Shown piece after piece: positions 61,132 through 64,000 of a DNA stretch of 64,000 nucleotides (position 1 is its first letter; the number at the start of each line of letters is the position of its first letter). The notes under the pieces are model-generated. The model searched no databases. It saw nothing but the letters and a program-made list of their open reading frames with translations, and was not told where the DNA came from. Source of the stretch: Dyadobacter sp. MSC1_007 (GTDB taxonomy: Bacteria; Bacteroidota; Bacteroidia; Cytophagales; Spirosomataceae); the NCBI RefSeq assembly GCF_023667495.1, contig NZ_JAMOZL010000008.1:310001-374000 (forward strand), read 5' to 3'. The position numbers were made by a program, and so were the translations under genes.

Positions 61132-62277
61132 ATGACAACGCATACCATTGGTATTATCATGAACGGCGTAACGGGCCGTATGGGTACAAACCAGCATTTA
61201 CTCAGATCTATTAAAGCCATTATCGAGCAAGGCGGCGTAAAAGTATCTGCCGATGAGGTGATCATGCCTGATCCGATCCTGGTAGGCCGCAATGAGGCTA
61301 AGTTGCAATCGCTTTGCAAGCAATCCGGTGTTCAGAAATACACTACCGACCTGGATTCCGTGATGTCAGATCCGCATTATCAGATCTATTTCGATGCACA
61401 GGTAACCGGCCGCCGCGCAGCGGCGGTGAAGAAGGCTATCTTGGCAGGGAAACACATTTATTGCGAAAAACCAACGGGTACCACTACCGAAGAAGCATTG
61501 GAGCTGTATGATCTGGCTACCAAAGCAGGGTTGAAAAACGGCGTTGTACAGGACAAACTCTGGCTGCCAGGCATGCTGAAACTGAAACGTCTGATGGAAA
61601 ATGGTTTCTTCGGAAAAATACTTTCGGTGAGGGGCGAGTTTGGCTACTGGGTATTTGAAGGCCATAGCATTCCGGCGCAACGTCCGTCATGGAACTACCG
61701 CAAAGAGGACGATGGCGGCATTATCGTGGATATGCTTTGCCACTGGCGCTATGTGCTGGATAACTTGTTCGGAAAAGTGAAGGCTGTTTCTTGTCTCGGC
61801 GCGACGCACATTCCCGAGCGTATCGACGAAAATGGCAAACCCTACAAATGTACCGCCGACGATGCATGCTATGCAACATTTGAATTGGAAGGCGACGTAA
61901 TCGCGCACTTCAACTCGTCATGGACAGTACGCGTTCGCCGCGACGACTTGCTTACATTGCAAGTGGATGGCACGCATGGATCTGCGGTAGCAGGCTTGCG
62001 CGATTGTTATATCCAGCATTACGGAAATACGCCTAAGCCGGTTTGGAACCCGGATATTGCTCAGCCTATCCCGTTTTTCGACGGTTGGGCGAAAGTACCG
62101 GAGCAAGAGCTTTTTGACAATGCATTCAAAGCGCAATGGGAGCTATTCCTGAAACATATTGTCAAAGACGAGCCATTCCCATGGGATCTCAAAGCAGGTG
62201 CGCGCGGTGTGCAACTTGCCGAAAAAGGCCTTGAAAGCTGGGCAGAACGGAAATGGGTTGACGTGGAGGAACTATGA
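61132..62277 (+). CDS. Gfo/Idh/MocA family NAD(P)-dependent oxidoreductase
   Basis: A 381-residue dehydrogenase with an N-terminal Rossmann fold (NGVTGRMGTNQHLL, residues 11-24) and the family's CEKPTGTTTEEALELYD segment with the conserved E-K-P. The C-terminal alpha/beta domain has HSIPAQRPSWNYRKEDDGG and a histidine in DMLCHWRYV typical of the active site. It would oxidise or reduce a sugar or sugar acid in the cytoplasm. The gene lies 13 bp downstream of the TIM-barrel gene and overlaps the SDR gene by 4 bp (ATGA), so the three are translationally linked. Confidence 0.9.
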   Translation: MTTHTIGIIMNGVTGRMGTNQHLLRSIKAIIEQGGVKVSADEVIMPDPILVGRNEAKLQSLCKQSGVQKYTTDLDSVMSDPHYQIYFDAQVTGRRAAAVKKAILAGKHIYCEKPTGTTTEEALELYDLATKAGLKNGVVQDKLWLPGMLKLKRLMENGFFGKILSVRGEFGYWVFEGHSIPAQRPSWNYRKEDDGGIIVDMLCHWRYVLDNLFGKVKAVSCLGATHIPERIDENGKPYKCTADDACYATFELEGDVIAHFNSSWTVRVRRDDLLTLQVDGTHGSAVAGLRDCYIQHYGNTPKPVWNPDIAQPIPFFDGWAKVPEQELFDNAFKAQWELFLKHIVKDEPFPWDLKAGARGVQLAEKGLESWAERKWVDVEEL

Positions 62278-63044
62278 AAAAAACAGCGTTAATTACGGGA
62301 GGAAGTCGGGGAATAGGATTCGGAATCGCCAAAGCGCTGGCGAAAGAAGGTTACAACCTGGCTATTAATGGCGTACGTGACGAAGAAGGGGCTGCAGCGG
62401 CACTGGACGAACTGCGCGAACTTGGCGCAGAGGTTGTTTACTGCCAGGGTAGCATTGCCAGTGCAACAGATCGCGAGGCAGTCATTGAAAAGGCCTATTC
62501 TGTTTTTGGGCAAATCAATGTGCTTGTGAATAATGCCGGCATTGCACCGCGTGAAAGGCTCGACATTCTGGAAACGACCGTCGAAAATTACCGGGAAGTG
62601 ATGACGACGAACCTGGAAGGTCCGTTTTTCTTTACGCAAGCCATCGGCAAACGAATGGCACACGCAAAGCAAAATAACCACGCATTCGAGGCTTCGATCA
62701 TTTTTGTAACGTCCATTTCTGCCACTGTTGCTTCCATTAACCGGGGCGAATATTGTATTTCAAAAGCCGGACTGGCTATGACCAATCTGCTTTTCGCAGT
62801 ACGAATGGCTGAATATAACATTCCTGTATTCGAAATCAGGCCGGGTATTATTTCCACCGACATGACTTCGAAAGTGCAGGAGAAATATGACAACCTCTTC
62901 CAAAGCGGGATTGCATTGCAACCGCGCTGGGGAACGCCGGAAGACATCGGAAAAGCCGTGGCTTCACTGACACGGGGCGACTTCCCCTACTCTACCGGCC
63001 AGGTGATCGGCGTGGATGGAGGAATGCTGATTGACAGATTATGA
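62274..63044 (+). CDS. Short-chain dehydrogenase/reductase
   Basis: A 256-residue classical SDR. The cofactor motif is ITGGSRGIGFGIAKAL (7-22), NNAG is near residue 86, and the catalytic Y160 and K164 are in the GEYCISKAG segment, with the upstream serine in TSISATVAS. The C-terminal GVDGGMLIDRL is common among sugar or ketone SDRs. It overlaps the Gfo/Idh/MocA gene by 4 bp and is followed 18 bp later by an MFS gene. It probably handles a 2-keto or 3-keto sugar intermediate of the operon's pathway, in the manner of KduD-type enzymes; that is inference. Confidence 0.92.
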   Translation: MKKTALITGGSRGIGFGIAKALAKEGYNLAINGVRDEEGAAAALDELRELGAEVVYCQGSIASATDREAVIEKAYSVFGQINVLVNNAGIAPRERLDILETTVENYREVMTTNLEGPFFFTQAIGKRMAHAKQNNHAFEASIIFVTSISATVASINRGEYCISKAGLAMTNLLFAVRMAEYNIPVFEIRPGIISTDMTSKVQEKYDNLFQSGIALQPRWGTPEDIGKAVASLTRGDFPYSTGQVIGVDGGMLIDRL

Positions 63045-63062
63045 TCATAAACTAAACCTACC

Positions 63063-64000
63063 ATGTCACAAGAAATCCCTCAACGTTCCCTCCTTTCGCA
63101 GCTTATGCAGGTGCCTGTCATCGTGGCTGCGTTGGGCTACCTGGTCGACATGTACGACTTGTTTTTATTTAGTGTCGTTCGGGTCCCCAGTTTGAAGGCA
63201 TTGAATGTTCCTACCGATCAGTTGCTGACGGAAGGGATCACATTGCTCAATTATCAAATGGCTGGAATGCTGATCGGAGGTGTGCTGTGGGGCGTGATTG
63301 CGGATAAGCGCGGCAGGCTTTCGGTGCTTTTCGGCTCTATCATTATGTATTCTCTGGCGAATATCGGTAACGGTTTCGTGACTTCGCTTGACCAATATGC
63401 TATTCTGCGTTTCATCGCGGGCGTAGGTCTTGCTGGCGAGCTGGGCGCAGGAATTACATTGGTAACGGAAGTCCTTCCGAAGGAGATCCGCGGTTACGGC
63501 ACTACGCTGGTGGCTACACTTGGCGTTATGGGCGCGATCCTGGCCTATTTCGTTGCGGATATGTTCGCTTGGCGGATATCTTATTTCGTCGGTGGCGGAA
63601 TGGGTTTGCTGCTGCTCGTGCTTCGTTTTAATGTATTTGAATCAGGTATGTTCAAGCATGTAAAGGAGCATGCGGTCGACAGAGGGAACATTCTAATGAT
63701 CCTGACAAATGGTAAACGATTGACCAAATACCTGATGGCGATCCTGGTTGGCTTACCAATCTGGTTTGTAGTGGGTATCCTGATTACGTTTTCGCCTGAA
63801 TTCGGAGCAGCAAAAGGCATTGAAGGTATCAATGCCGGTAAGGCGGTAATGCTTGCGTTTTCAGGACAGGTGGCTGGTGACATTATCAGCGGTTTGCTGA
63901 GCCAATATATGAAGAGCCGCAAAAAAGTGATCAGGCTGTTCATTTTCCTTTCGCTGGCAATGGTAATCGGTTATCTGATGATCCCGATGCAGGATTTGTT
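63063..64000 (+). CDS. MFS transporter, sugar or organic-acid type (partial, 3' end cut off)
   Basis: The first 312 residues of a major facilitator protein, open to the right window edge. About eight hydrophobic segments are visible, and the loop 2-3 signature is GVLWGVIADKRGRLSV. The motif IRGYGTTLVATLG follows helix 5. The start is ATG 63063 (MSQEIPQRSL). It is the last visible gene of the catabolic operon and probably imports the substrate of the GH88-like, TIM-barrel and dehydrogenase enzymes. Substrate class cannot be fixed from the N-terminal part; the wording is closest to the sugar/organic-acid symporters of the metabolite:H+ group. Confidence 0.88.
   Translation, partial: MSQEIPQRSLLSQLMQVPVIVAALGYLVDMYDLFLFSVVRVPSLKALNVPTDQLLTEGITLLNYQMAGMLIGGVLWGVIADKRGRLSVLFGSIIMYSLANIGNGFVTSLDQYAILRFIAGVGLAGELGAGITLVTEVLPKEIRGYGTTLVATLGVMGAILAYFVADMFAWRISYFVGGGMGLLLLVLRFNVFESGMFKHVKEHAVDRGNILMILTNGKRLTKYLMAILVGLPIWFVVGILITFSPEFGAAKGIEGINAGKAVMLAFSGQVAGDIISGLLSQYMKSRKKVIRLFIFLSLAMVIGYLMIPMQDL

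Noticed and set aside
1..64000. tRNA, rRNA or riboswitch genes
   Set aside because: No cloverleaf with intact T-loop, no rRNA stretch and no recognised riboswitch fold was found by eye in the intergenic gaps; a covariance-model scan would be decisive.

Overview
The window looks like a chromosomal segment from a member of the Bacteroidota, most likely order Cytophagales and in style closest to Dyadobacter/Spirosomataceae (inference from recalled protein families, no search was run). Evidence for the phylum: a SusC/SusD pair with lipoprotein partners, a CarboxypepD_reg-fused TonB receptor, a type IX secretion plug protein, DUF3276, DUF4302 and DUF5723 families, PorT-like barrels, and several TAnnTTTG (-7) promoter boxes with weak Shine-Dalgarno signals. 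There are 57 supported protein genes (two cut by the window edges), no recognisable rRNA or tRNA gene, no CRISPR array, no transposase and no integrase.

Layout. 0-11 kb: 5' end of hslU (minus), a secreted GH92 alpha-mannosidase, a PQQ-type sugar dehydrogenase with its cytochrome c, a siderophore-type TonB receptor, an FGGY sugar kinase, a small membrane protein, a metallophosphoesterase and a DinB-like protein. 11-15 kb: a glycosyltransferase, a PgeF/YfiH-type protein, a Lys/Ala/Pro-rich histone-H1-like protein, an SpoU RNA methyltransferase and a NarL-type response regulator. 15.3-27.1 kb: a surface-polysaccharide locus (GNAT/FemAB-like protein, four methyltransferases, WecB epimerase, TviB-like dehydrogenase, Wzx-type flippase, three glycosyltransferases) with an ORF6N gene in its middle. 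27.1-34.2 kb: a minus-strand susC-susD-zinc metallohydrolase-DUF4302 outer-membrane uptake operon.

34.5-57.7 kb is mostly housekeeping and envelope: siroheme synthase N-domain, ABC-F ATPase, Uma2 nuclease, T9SS plug, YchF, DUF3276, RlpA, a DUF58 protein, a lipoprotein, RadA, a PorT-like barrel, a LytTR regulator, PheS, an esterase, a circularly permuted ATP-grasp protein, a DUF5723 barrel, MsrB, PBP1A, an MsbA-like ABC exporter and DUF4126. 57.7-64 kb: an AraC regulator followed by a co-directional carbohydrate catabolic operon (GH88-like hydrolase, TIM-barrel isomerase, Gfo/Idh/MocA dehydrogenase, SDR, MFS transporter cut by the window end).

The less ordinary signals are: a perfect 14-bp-arm palindrome inside the ORF6N gene; a perfect 27-bp-arm inverted repeat (REP-like) between the GH88 and TIM-barrel genes; an 8-bp tandem repeat with an inverted partner after the PorT-like gene; paired ATGCGTA...TACGTA motifs between the LytTR gene and pheS; an orphan circularly permuted ATP-grasp gene; and promoter boxes that decide between alternative start codons for pgeF, the LytTR gene and PBP1A and suggest a leaderless ABC-F mRNA. 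I see no convincing entirely new multi-gene system. The best candidates for unassigned biology are the 57.7-64 kb catabolic operon and the metallohydrolase/DUF4302 uptake operon.
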